Shown: piece after piece, positions 1-8,700 of the stretch
Position numbering within the stretch: the stretch's first letter is position 1
Layout: each line of letters opens with the position of its first letter
Origin: Austropuccinia psidii
Taxonomy: Eukaryota > Basidiomycota > Pucciniomycetes > Pucciniales > Sphaerophragmiaceae
Assembly: GCA_023105745.1 (NCBI GenBank)
Contig: JALGQZ010000006.1
Coordinates: 32,255,686 to 32,319,685 of the forward strand
Direction: 5' to 3'
DNA: 64,000 bases
Translations under genes and position numbers: made by a program
The notes under the pieces: model-generated
Databases searched by the model: none
The model's input: the letters and a program-made list of their open reading frames with translations, nothing else
Told to the model about the DNA's origin: nothing

Positions 1-164
1 GTTGAAAGCCATGCCAAAGATCTGTGTCCAAAATTTCAAAAGTGCTCACAGAGTGGCCAAGGTAATTCTTACAACAAAAAGAAGAGCAGAATACCCCTAA
101 AGGTGCATACCAGGAGTGGTACTTACTTTTGGTAATTCCTCTCCCCACCAAGCACCATAATGAA
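1..164. other. unassigned sequence downstream of element D pol
   Basis: This stretch follows the stop codon of the element D pol on the minus strand. A purine-rich tract on the minus strand (plus 138-150, CCTCTCCCCACC type) looks like a polypurine tract, but the sequence beyond it does not begin like the delta LTR seen at 19823 or 25200. It may be 3' untranslated sequence or another insertion whose end lies outside the window. I see no open frame here worth calling. Confidence 0.3.
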
Positions 165-464
165 TCAAGATTTTGAAGAATTGGGCCCAGGCTTTTCAGG
201 ATATAATGAAAGAAAATATTTGACAAGTTCAGGACAATTCTTGAGGTTTTTGGTTGGTTCCCAAGTGAATCTTTCTGGGTCTTTACTGAAACCTTTCCAT
301 TCCACCAGATACCATAATTTTCCTCTCTTGAGCTTTGAGTCCAGTATTTGAGAGACTTCCCATTCCTCTTCTTCTTCAATGTTGATTGGAGGAGGAGGCT
401 CTTGATGCCTATTTGGGATTGTTGATGTCTTGACTGGTTCTAAGAGTGAAATATGAAAGACTGG
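165..464 (-). pseudogene. element D pol, C-terminal part with chromodomain (detached exon of an interrupted frame)
   Basis: Read on the minus strand, an open frame runs from the LTR insertion at 470 to a TGA at 165-167. It encodes the end of a Gypsy integrase: HPVFHISLLEP, a proline and glutamate-rich linker, then a chromodomain with LWYLVEWKGF and a following TWEP motif, ending SLYPEKPGPNSSKS. Chromodomains at the integrase C-terminus bind modified histone tails and steer integration in chromoviruses; that is family knowledge. The upstream part of the same frame is at 12931 and beyond: the two halves were separated by the solo LTR 470-12925 and the A1 element nested in it. The codons on both sides of the break (KSI / HPVF) fit once one copy of the 5-bp duplication is discounted. 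The gene is dead through this insertion and through other stops. Confidence 0.85.
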
Positions 465-951
465 ATGGATGTCAGGGTGAGTCTATCTAGTAGCTATAAA
501 ATGTAAATACAAGCTAGTATTATGACTGTGACACGTCAAAAACAAATAATAAATTAAATCTTCAGGTCCTACTGCTACGTGGTAACAGTGGTGATGAGTC
601 CATTGAGGACCTGGGTTGCAATGCTCTAATATCTTTGACTGTAAAGAAACTGTGAGCCTGTGAGGTATGTATAACATACCCATAAGGCCACAAATGATAT
701 TATAGACAGTTAATTTTGTCTTAAACAGACTTTTTAGTTGAATTTAAAATAAAAAATAACAAAAAATAAGTATAACTTTTTTTTGGATAAACAAAGTTAT
801 AATTATTATGTCATTTTTGGATTCTACACCAAAAATAACATAGGGTACACCCATAGGGTGTTATACCCAAAAACACTTATTTCTTGTGTTATTGGAAGAT
901 TTAAGAATCTCACAGTACTAATGTAGCTTTTTTAACATTTTTTTAAAATTG

Positions 952-983
952 TTAAATTTAAGCTTAATTAAGCTTAAATTTAA
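952..983. repeat. 32-bp perfect palindrome in the alpha-1 LTR U3
   Basis: The sequence TTAAATTTAAGCTTAA followed directly by its reverse complement, with no spacer. The same palindrome is at 9709-9740 in the 3' LTR, unchanged. It lies about 300 bp into U3, upstream of the putative promoter, and could be a dimeric protein binding site or a cruciform-forming site. Confidence 0.9.
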
Positions 984-1948
984 AGTTACATAAGGTTTAT
1001 GCAACTTTACCAAAATTTTAGTTAAAATTGAGGTGTTGTGTATATTTACTGAATTGGCTAAGGATTTGCCATACAGAATGTAAATCCTGCGTGAGCTCAA
1101 TTTAAAAGGGTTTAAAGCCATAGTATGGCTTTAAATAAATAAAAGGGCAAAATCCAACTTTTTGGATCTGCAAGGACTCAATTAAGGTTGTCCACCTGTA
1201 TTGGAGGATTTTGAACCTTATTTAAACTTTAAGATTAGACTTTGATCCAACCTTAAGGTTTAAACTGGTTTTATCCCAATTTGGACAGGAATTTCAAGCT
1301 GCCAAAGGGTAAATCCCAATATGCAGGCTTGAAATCAAGGTTTTAAGAACTGTCAGAGCTTAATTAAGCTTAAAAACCTTAAATAAGCTTAAACCTTTAA
1401 AGTTTCAAGCATTAAAACCTTATCAAAACTTAAGGTTTGGTGTGTATTGCTATTTTACATGGAAAAATAGCAATAACTTCAAAAATTCATTAAAAATCCA
1501 ATTCTTAATGGATTTGCTTGAAATTTTCACACAACTTAGAATTTAATATTATCAATATATAAATTAAATTTTAAGTATCTTTTATAAATAAATTTCCTGG
1601 GTAATTAGCCTGGAAATTTACTCTTTTAATTAAGCTTAAAGAAAATTATGATTTCTTTAAAAATTAATTAAAAATTGAGTTTAAAAGATTTCTGCTTGAA
1701 ACTCTAATTTTAAGTTGTTCATGTGATAAACTTTAATATAAATAAACTTATTTTATATTGAAACTTAAAATAATTAAACTAAATGAGGATTAAAGGTACT
1801 TGGAGTTAAGAATAACACTGGTAACTTTAAATTGGAAGTAAAAATAAGTTGCCTTAAGTTAAGAGCTCTATTTTTAAGCATGGTTTTTCAGTTTTGACCT
1901 GAGCACGCCCTCTACATCCATTATGAATCATGAGAGCTGCTCTGAAGA

Positions 1949-1957
1949 CATAAAAAG
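1949..1957 (+). promoter_or_regulatory. putative TATA box of the A1 LTR promoter
   Basis: CATAAAAAG lies just after the last ATG triplets of U3 (1923 and 1930) and about 70 bp before the splice donor at 2024. The A2 LTR has ACTTAAAAGAAG in the same place. The switch from ATG-containing to ATG-free sequence here supports a transcription start shortly downstream. The exact start is not visible. Confidence 0.5.
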
Positions 1958-2023
1958 AGTCTTTTCATCACTGTTTTTGTCCATCATTCATTATCAATCC
2001 AATCGTATTAGAAATTTAAACAG

Positions 2024-3340
2024 GTAAAGTTTTATTAAATATAAAATATTATTATTAAAAGTAATTCTTAAGTTATTTTTAAACTTTATTTATTGAAATT
2101 AAAGAATTGAAGTCATAGAAGTTAGATTATTGTTGTAATCACCAATAATATATTTTATTATATAAAATTATCATTTTAAATATCTTTTAAAATCCACAAA
2201 TTCCTCTCTAAAACTCTTAAATCATAATTTATATTATTAAAAGTTGTTTTATCTTTAAATTTATTGATTTTTGACGTGTTTTTAACTTATAATTATTATT
2301 TAATATTATAACTGTTGTATTTTGACTTATTATATTAAATAAATCTTATAAGTAAGTTTTCTCTAGAATTCTATATTTTTTTATCTAGTATTAGTTTTTT
2401 TTATATAAAATTTTTATTCTAAAAGAATTATTTCTGCACAGTGTGTGTTTAATTCTTTTTATAAATAATATTTATATTATTTATAAGTGGTTAATATTCA
2501 TATTTTCCACGTGTAATTGTCTCATTAAGAGCTTTACACTTCTTATTGTTATAACTGTCAGTGACTATAACAATAATAGAATAATTATAATTTATTATAA
2601 TTATTATTTTTTTATTATTATATTATTATAATAATAATTAAATTTATTTTTTATATATAATTATTTTTGATAATTATATTTAAATTTGTGGTTATAATAT
2701 TTTATTATATTATATTTTTCTACTGAGGACAGTCATAGTACTCTTGATATTGCTACTATTATCAAGAGTTTCATAGACAAACCTTACATTTGGGGGCCTG
2801 GCCGTGATTTTAAACCAATTTTTGGGACATAAATCATATTCTAGACCTCATTTTACTTTTTTTTGACGTAAAATTGCCATATTTGTCTTAATATTGGCTT
2901 TTTTGGGACTTATCCCTTATAAATAATCTTTATAATATTAATAAAGTTATTTTTTCTTAAGAATATTGTTTGAAACAATATACTATTGAGTGACTTGGAA
3001 TAAATTTCTTTTGTCTAACTAGTGGCTTTTTCACATCACAGACTTGAAATTTATTCTTTGAGTTATTCTAGTATAAAGTGAATAATATCATAATTCTGAT
3101 TAATTAACTTGTTAATTGCATAATTATTATTTCTTTAAAGAAAATAATAAATCAAATAAAAAATCTTTAAAAATAAAAATCTTTACTAAAAACATTTTTT
3201 CTTTTTATCTTAGACATTTTTTCTTTATTTTTGACGTAATTCGCCATAAATTACATTAAAACAACTTTATTCAATAAGTTGAGTTTATAAGTTATTTTTA
3301 TTATTTGATAAAATAACTTATATTTTTAATTTTTCTCTAG
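2024..3340 (+). other. putative long leader intron of A1 (LTR donor to leader acceptor)
   Basis: CAG|GTAAAG at 2021-2029 is a good 5' splice site. A pyrimidine-rich tract ending TTTTTCTCTAG at 3330-3340 is a good 3' splice site. In elements B and C the acceptor TTTTTCTAG|TGTCTT is conserved at the same place and the donor is CAA|GTAAGT in the LTR. Removal would take out the rest of U5 and the primer binding site, giving an RNA that cannot be copied, so it would be a subgenomic message only. No ATG lies inside. Inferred from sequence only. Confidence 0.5.
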
Positions 3341-3506
3341 TGTCTTCCATCAGAGAAAGTTCTTCAGACTCTGAAGCCTCAGAGTCCAGTATTGAAATTC
3401 AAACCAGTCCAGCACCAAGGGGTTTAATAACCAAAGAACCCTTTAAAGGTCCTGCAGGTGAATTCAATTCAATTTTTACTCTATTTTTTATTAAAATTGA
3501 CGTGAA
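2789..3506 (+). other. A1 untranslated leader
   Basis: 718 bp, very AT-rich, with no ATG until the gag start. It holds the primer site, a block shared with element C (GTGGCTTTTTCACATC at 3022-3037, then TTATTCTTTGAGTTA at 3051-3065), the acceptor at 3340, the exon 3341-3457 and the start of a short intron. TTGACGTAA is followed by a GCCATA-type sequence twice (2863-2881 and 3231-3248). Confidence 0.7.
2791..2806 (+). other. primer binding site of A1
   Basis: TGGGGGCCTGGCCGTG starts two bases after the LTR end. The same GC-rich block follows the LTR in element C (50358-50373, identical) and in B (one or two changes), while the surrounding sequence is AT-rich and divergent, so it is under constraint. 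It begins with TGG as expected for pairing with a tRNA CCA end. I cannot name the tRNA; the predicted discriminator base would be C, which is uncommon. Confidence 0.75.
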
Positions 3507-4287
3507 ATGACTCCTACTAGAAGTGGAAGGAACTACTCCATCCAATCAAATGGATCTGGACCAGGACATTCCAGCCACAAATCCAAAAGGCAAGAATCTC
3601 CTCCCAGAGGAGAGGCACAAATGGAGGATGCCAGAACTTCCACCAGTTCCCAAAGGTTAGCCAGCACCTTTGAACCTCTTCTTGAGAGTCCAGAAGCTGA
3701 CATAACTGCTATTGCTGTTAGACCTGAACCATTTCCAACAGGCAGCTGTGGAAATTTATCAATCCCAATGGAAAAACTGGTTCCTAGCATCAAAACAACA
3801 AGAGTGGGAACTCCTTCCAAGTTTTTGGATAGGCACCATGAACTCTTATCTTCAAGTGAAGAAGTTCATGGGGCCAGAAAAGACAGAAGATCTTCTACTG
3901 GGTTGGACACCAATGTCTGTCAAAGGACAAGTCCAACAGATAAAAGCTTGGTTGAAAAACCAAAGCATGTTGTCAGAAGATCAGAAGAAGAAATTGGCTC
4001 AAGGCAAGGACAACAGCCCAGTGGAAGCTCCTCAAGCATCCACCAGCAAAAATCCGCCTCAACCAGTGCCAAACAAGCCCAAGCAAGCCCCAAAAACCAA
4101 CCAAAAGGGCAAGCAGAAGGCAAAGGGAAAGGCAAAGCCCAAGTGGAACAAGCCTTACCCGCAGAATTACAGAATTCCAAAGAAAGAGAAAACAGCCATG
4201 GACAATGTGTTCAATATGGCAAGAACTTTGATGGAATTCAAAAACAAGGAGGAGGAAAGATTGAACCAATCCTTTCCAAAGAAGTAG
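3341..4287 (+). CDS. orfX of A1: putative spliced accessory gene overlapping gag in another frame
   Basis: Proposed exons are 3341-3457, 3521-3655 and 3722-4287, with introns of 63 nt (GTGAAT...CTACTAG) and 66 nt (GTTAGC...CTGTTAG, with CTGAC as a possible branch site). All three are in one frame (+1 relative to gag). The first ATG in the spliced RNA is 3550, giving about 223 residues; exon 1 has no ATG. The product has a tryptophan-rich core (KNWF, EW, a W-x-G-x-MNSYL block, GW-P-S, WLKNQS), a Lys/Pro/Gln-rich basic stretch, the block [10 protein letters not shown], and a C-terminal helix-like [10 protein letters not shown]. The same gene is found in C, with about 58 of 91 core residues identical by hand count against about 36 of 91 for the Gag frame over the same DNA. 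Function is unknown; a nucleic-acid binding accessory role is only a guess. The alternative is an unspliced overlapping frame from 3712. Confidence 0.6.
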
Positions 4288-5744
4288 ACCTTGTAAAGCT
4301 TGTAACTTACTTTGAATCTTGTAATAAAGAAATTATGGCAAAATTTAAAGCATTTGATCATGTCCAACAGAAGTTGGGTAATGAAATATTACAAGTAAAA
4401 GACCAACAAAAGACCATAATTGGCCTTGAAAATGTTAATAAGGCAAATATTTTGTCTTTGACGCAAATTTGTGAAAGACTTGAGCTTAAAGTTACCTTAC
4501 TCAATCAACCAGATGAAAATTCAATTTCTTTTATAACTGGACAGTTGAAAGAATTGAAAATACAAGTGCAAAACTTGGAACATTTAACTGGTCACAATGC
4601 AGCTCTTTTTCAAGAACAATTGGAAAAAAGTGATAAAGCAAGACTTGAATTGAAAGAAGATATTCAATCAAGTATTAATAATATATCACTGAAAAATGAA
4701 TTGCCAAGGCAATCCACACCATTTCTTGACAGAAATGTTCTTAACTTGAATAATGATTTACATCACACAATTTCAAGTAATGATGTGGAAACTGCTTGCA
4801 ATTTTAAAGACATTCCAAGATTAGAGGAATGGCCAACCTTCAGTGGTGAAGGAGAATATAATCATATGGAATTTATGAAAACAATTGATATGTTCAAAGA
4901 AGACTTTAACATACCAGATGAATACATAAGTGCCAGATTACACTCATTATTTACCAAATCAGCAAAGAAATGGTATTATAAGATGAGACAAGACCATGGT
5001 AAACATTCTTGGCCTTGGTGGAAAGAACAAATTATTTCCAAATGGGCAAATGATTCCTGGAGATTTAGAATGGAAAATTCTTTTGAAGAAGCCATTTTTA
5101 ATATTGAGAGGGACAGGCCCATGTCTTGGTTTCTTAAACAGAAGGACAGATTAACTGCCCTTCATCCTGATATGTCTGAAACAATGGTACGTAAAAGGAT
5201 ATTAAGAAAATGTGGTGGTGACCTTGAGCATGCTATAAGAAGCAGATGTATTGAGCCTTGCTCTACAGAGGATTATATCAATGCTATGGAGGATATCACT
5301 ACTAGAACAAAAATTGGAAGAAATTGGTATAAACCCCCAATAGACAACAAGACTAGTGGGAAACCAATTTCAAAACCAAATAAACCACATGACAGACCTC
5401 CTTTGAAATGTCATAAATGTGGAAGTACAGCTCATTTGGCAAACACTTGTCCCAAAAAGACAAGAGTCAATGAGATAAATATTGAAAAAGTGGAAGACAC
5501 AAAAGAAACTGATGTATCTTTACATGAAAGTGATTCTGAACCTTCAGAAGAAGAAGTATTAGAAGAACTTAGTATAGAAAACATTAATGTTTCTTTTGAA
5601 GTCACTGAGGTACATACTCACTTACCACAGTACAGTGATGAATGCATGGATCTCATACATGTGCAAGATGCCAAAATGCAAAAACCAAACCTGCCAGAGG
5701 TAAAGGCTATACAGCTGGGTCATCTTGTATCACTAATATTGTGA
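3507..5744 (+). CDS. gag: A1 Gag polyprotein
   Basis: 745 codons from the first ATG after the LTR promoter. The N-terminal 250 residues are low-complexity (Ser, Gln, Lys, Glu) and overlap orfX in another frame. Then follows a predicted coiled-coil (about residues 255-410), a capsid-like domain ([18 protein letters not shown], then KKWYYKMR and [12 protein letters not shown], typical of Gypsy Gag), and a CCHC knuckle [14 protein letters not shown] near residue 635. It would form the virus-like particle and bind RNA. The stop is 103 bases downstream of the first ATG of the pol frame. In element C the matching region of gag and pol is in one frame, so the frame change here looks like a 1-bp loss near 5677 rather than a designed shift, though a programmed event cannot be excluded. 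The start codon lies inside the proposed intron 3458-3520. Confidence 0.9.
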   Translation: MTPTRSGRNYSIQSNGSGPGHSSHKSKRQESPPRGEAQMEDARTSTSSQRLASTFEPLLESPEADITAIAVRPEPFPTGSCGNLSIPMEKLVPSIKTTRVGTPSKFLDRHHELLSSSEEVHGARKDRRSSTGLDTNVCQRTSPTDKSLVEKPKHVVRRSEEEIGSRQGQQPSGSSSSIHQQKSASTSAKQAQASPKNQPKGQAEGKGKGKAQVEQALPAELQNSKERENSHGQCVQYGKNFDGIQKQGGGKIEPILSKEVDLVKLVTYFESCNKEIMAKFKAFDHVQQKLGNEILQVKDQQKTIIGLENVNKANILSLTQICERLELKVTLLNQPDENSISFITGQLKELKIQVQNLEHLTGHNAALFQEQLEKSDKARLELKEDIQSSINNISLKNELPRQSTPFLDRNVLNLNNDLHHTISSNDVETACNFKDIPRLEEWPTFSGEGEYNHMEFMKTIDMFKEDFNIPDEYISARLHSLFTKSAKKWYYKMRQDHGKHSWPWWKEQIISKWANDSWRFRMENSFEEAIFNIERDRPMSWFLKQKDRLTALHPDMSETMVRKRILRKCGGDLEHAIRSRCIEPCSTEDYINAMEDITTRTKIGRNWYKPPIDNKTSGKPISKPNKPHDRPPLKCHKCGSTAHLANTCPKKTRVNEINIEKVEDTKETDVSLHESDSEPSEEEVLEELSIENINVSFEVTEVHTHLPQYSDECMDLIHVQDAKMQKPNLPEVKAIQLGHLVSLIL

Positions 5745-8700
5745 TAAATAACATAGAAGCCAAGATACATCTTGACTCAGGTGCCTTTTGCACTTGTGTT
5801 GGAAAAGATTATCTTGTCAAGATTTATACCAATTGGCAAGACAAGTTGATTCCAATTGAAGGTATAAGATTCAGCAGTGCTAGCCAAAACATGCACCCTT
5901 TGGGTATATTTGAAGCAGCAATAATATTTCCTCATCCTGCAGGAAGTATAAGATTGAAAGCTGAATTTTTTGTTATGAATAATTGTACTTCACAACACTT
6001 TATACTTGGAAATGATTATCTCAATATCTATGGTATTGATATTAATAATCATAAAGACAGATATTTCACTATAGGGGAAAATAAAAGGCAAAAATTTGCT
6101 TTTTCTCCAGAAAGAAGAGAAATCACTGTCATTAAACAAGTGAAAAATGTTAACAAAGACAAATTTGTGTCAGATCAGTTAAGTGAAGCACAAATTAGTC
6201 CTGAATTAACACCAGAAATGAAGGAAGAACTTATTGAAATTTTATTTCAATATAGAGAAGCCTTTGCTTCTGATAATGAACCACTTGGGGCTATAAAAGG
6301 CCATGAGGTGGACATTATGCTTAATGTGGAAAGGCCTTATCCGCCAATATTAAGAAGACCAGCTTACCCAGCTAGCCCTAGAGCTAGAGAAGCATTAGAA
6401 AATCATATTAATGAACTAATGAAACTGGGAGTTCTTAGAAAAGTTGGGCACAATGAAGAAGTTGAAGTCACAACTCCAGTAATCATTACTTGGCATAATG
6501 ATAAGTCAAGGATGGTTGGTGATTTTAGAGCACTGAATACCTACACTATCCCAGACAGGTGTCCAATCCCTAGAATTCACGAGACTTTGACTCAATTATC
6601 CAAAGCAAGATTTATTACTTCTATGGATGCTTTAAAAGGCTTTCACCAGAATGTTTTGACACCTCATGCTAGGAAATTATTGAGAATAATTGCTCATTGT
6701 GGTATTTATGAATATTTGAGGATGCCTTTAGGTATTAAAAATGCACCCTCTCATTATCAGAGAATGATGAATACCATCTTCCCACATGAATTATCAGAGG
6801 GATGGTTAATCATTTATATTGATGACATTATCATTTGTTCAGAAACCTGGCAATTACATTTAGAGAGACTTTCATTAGTACTTAAGAAAATCTTACAAGT
6901 GAACATGAAAATTTCTCTTAAAAAGTGCAATTTTGGATTTCATGAGTTAAAAGCTCTAGGACATGTAGTCTCAGGACTGAGCCTTGGTGTTGATAAAAAC
7001 AAAGTGGCTGCAGTTTTACTGAAACAAATGCCCCAGAACAAAAAAGAAATGATGTCTTTCTTAGGGTTTGCCAGTTATTACAGGCAACACCTTAAAGATT
7101 TTGCAATCCATGCCAGATCATTATACAGAATTTGTGATCAACAAACTGTTTTTGAAATGACACAGGAGAGAATTCAAGCATATGATAAAATCAAGTATGC
7201 CTTGACCAATGCACCATTATTATTAATGCCAGATTGGAAACTTCCTTTCAAGCTGTATATTGATGCATGTGGTGATGGTTTAGGAGCTGCTCTTCATCAA
7301 GTTCAAATTGTCAATGACAAGCCTTATGAGGGTCCAATTTGTTTTATTTCAAGACAAATTAAACCTACTGAGGCCAGATATGGAGCTAGCCAAATGGAGT
7401 GCCTTTGCCTTGTTTGGGCTCTGGAAAAACTTCATTACTATCTTGATGGCAGTGTGTTTGAAGTAATTACTGATTGTAATGCAGTAAAATCACTTCTTAA
7501 CATGAAAACTCCAAACAGACACATGTTAAGATGGCGGATTGCTATACAGGAGTATAGAGGAAATATGACCATAGTACATAAAGCTGGAAATATTCACAAG
7601 AATGCTGATGGCTTGAGTAGATGGGCATTACCCAATACACCTGACAATCCTGCCTATGTTCCTACAAGTGCAGAACCTCAAATTCCAATTGAAGGAATTA
7701 ATATCACAGATGTTGGAACAGAATTCTTTGATGAAGTTAGAGAAAGCTATAAGCAAGATAAAAATTGCCATATACTTACTTCTCTACTTGACAAAGATTG
7801 CAAAGATGCAGCATTGGCTAATTCTCTGGATGATATTTGGAAAACATCTTATGACAACGGAAGATTCCATTTATTTGATGGTATATTATACCATAGGTCT
7901 AAACATACATGTGTCATGGTCCTATGTAGTAGGATGTTGATTAACACAATACTACTAGAATACCATGATAACATTTATTCTGGACATCTGTCTGAAGACA
8001 GAACAATGGAAAGAATTAAGACATGTGCCTGGTGGCCATCTTGGAGAAAAGATGTCATTGAGTACTGTCACAGTTGTGATAGATGCCAGAAAGCCAATAA
8101 AGCTACTGGTAAAAGATTTGGTTTAATGATCCATATTCAAGAACCAAGTACCCCATTGGAAGTGGTTCACATGGAGTGGGTAACTGCCTTACCACCTGGA
8201 GGTGATAAAAGTTACAATGCATGTCTTGTTATTGTAGACAGATATAGCAAAACACTAATCTTTTTACCATGTCACAAAGATGACACAGCTATGGATACAG
8301 CTCTTTTAATCTGGAATAGAGTAATATCCCATACTGGTCTCTTTAAAAACATCATTAGTGATAGAGACCCAAAATTTACATCAGCCTTATGGACTAATTT
8401 ACATACGCTTTTGGGTACAAAATTATCATTCTCAACAGCATACCATCCACAAACAGATGGGTTAGCAGAAAGAATGATTCAAACCCTTGAGGACATGATC
8501 AGAAGATTTTGTGCTTATGGCCTGGAGTTTAAAGATTCTGACGGCTTTACCCATGATTGGTGTACTCTTATACCAGCATTAGAATTAGCCTATAACACCT
8601 CCATCCATGCTTCCACAGGCAAAACTCCTGCAATGTTGGAAAAAGGATGGAACCCCAAACTTCCAGTTGATACTTTGAAGAAAGATCTAATTGATATTCA

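Larger units (their letters stand above)
651..2788 (+). repeat. A1 5' LTR
   Basis: 2138 bp, TGTGAGCCTGTGAGG at the start and AGACAAACCTTACA at the end. U3 holds many ATG triplets, a 32-bp palindrome (952-983) and a TATA-like box near 1949-1957. From about 1933 to the end there is no ATG at all. A 10-bp stem (2740-2749 with 2760-2769) lies just before the 3' end. Relative to the 3' LTR it lacks 49 bp near 1153; since alpha-2 LTRs keep the GGGTACCCAACTT that borders this segment, the loss is in this copy. Confidence 0.95.

Noticed and set aside
918..1121. Short open frame on the minus strand inside the A1 LTR, repeated at 9675-9878
   Set aside because: It is duplicated only because the LTR is. 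It overlaps the palindrome and U3, has no motif and no homologue in alpha-2 LTRs.
2443..2631. Open frame in U5 of A1, with a copy at 11249-11467
   Set aside because: Hydrophobic and Ile/Tyr-rich only because the DNA is AT-rich; it has no ATG.
3533..4269. Several open frames on the minus strand under A1 gag
   Set aside because: They are antisense shadows of gag and orfX. Unlike orfX they have no counterpart of similar length and sequence in C and B.
5660..5700. Programmed -1 frameshift signal at the A1 gag-pol overlap
   Set aside because: No canonical X-XXY-YYZ heptamer in the overlap. The 1-bp shorter alignment with C explains the frame change more simply.
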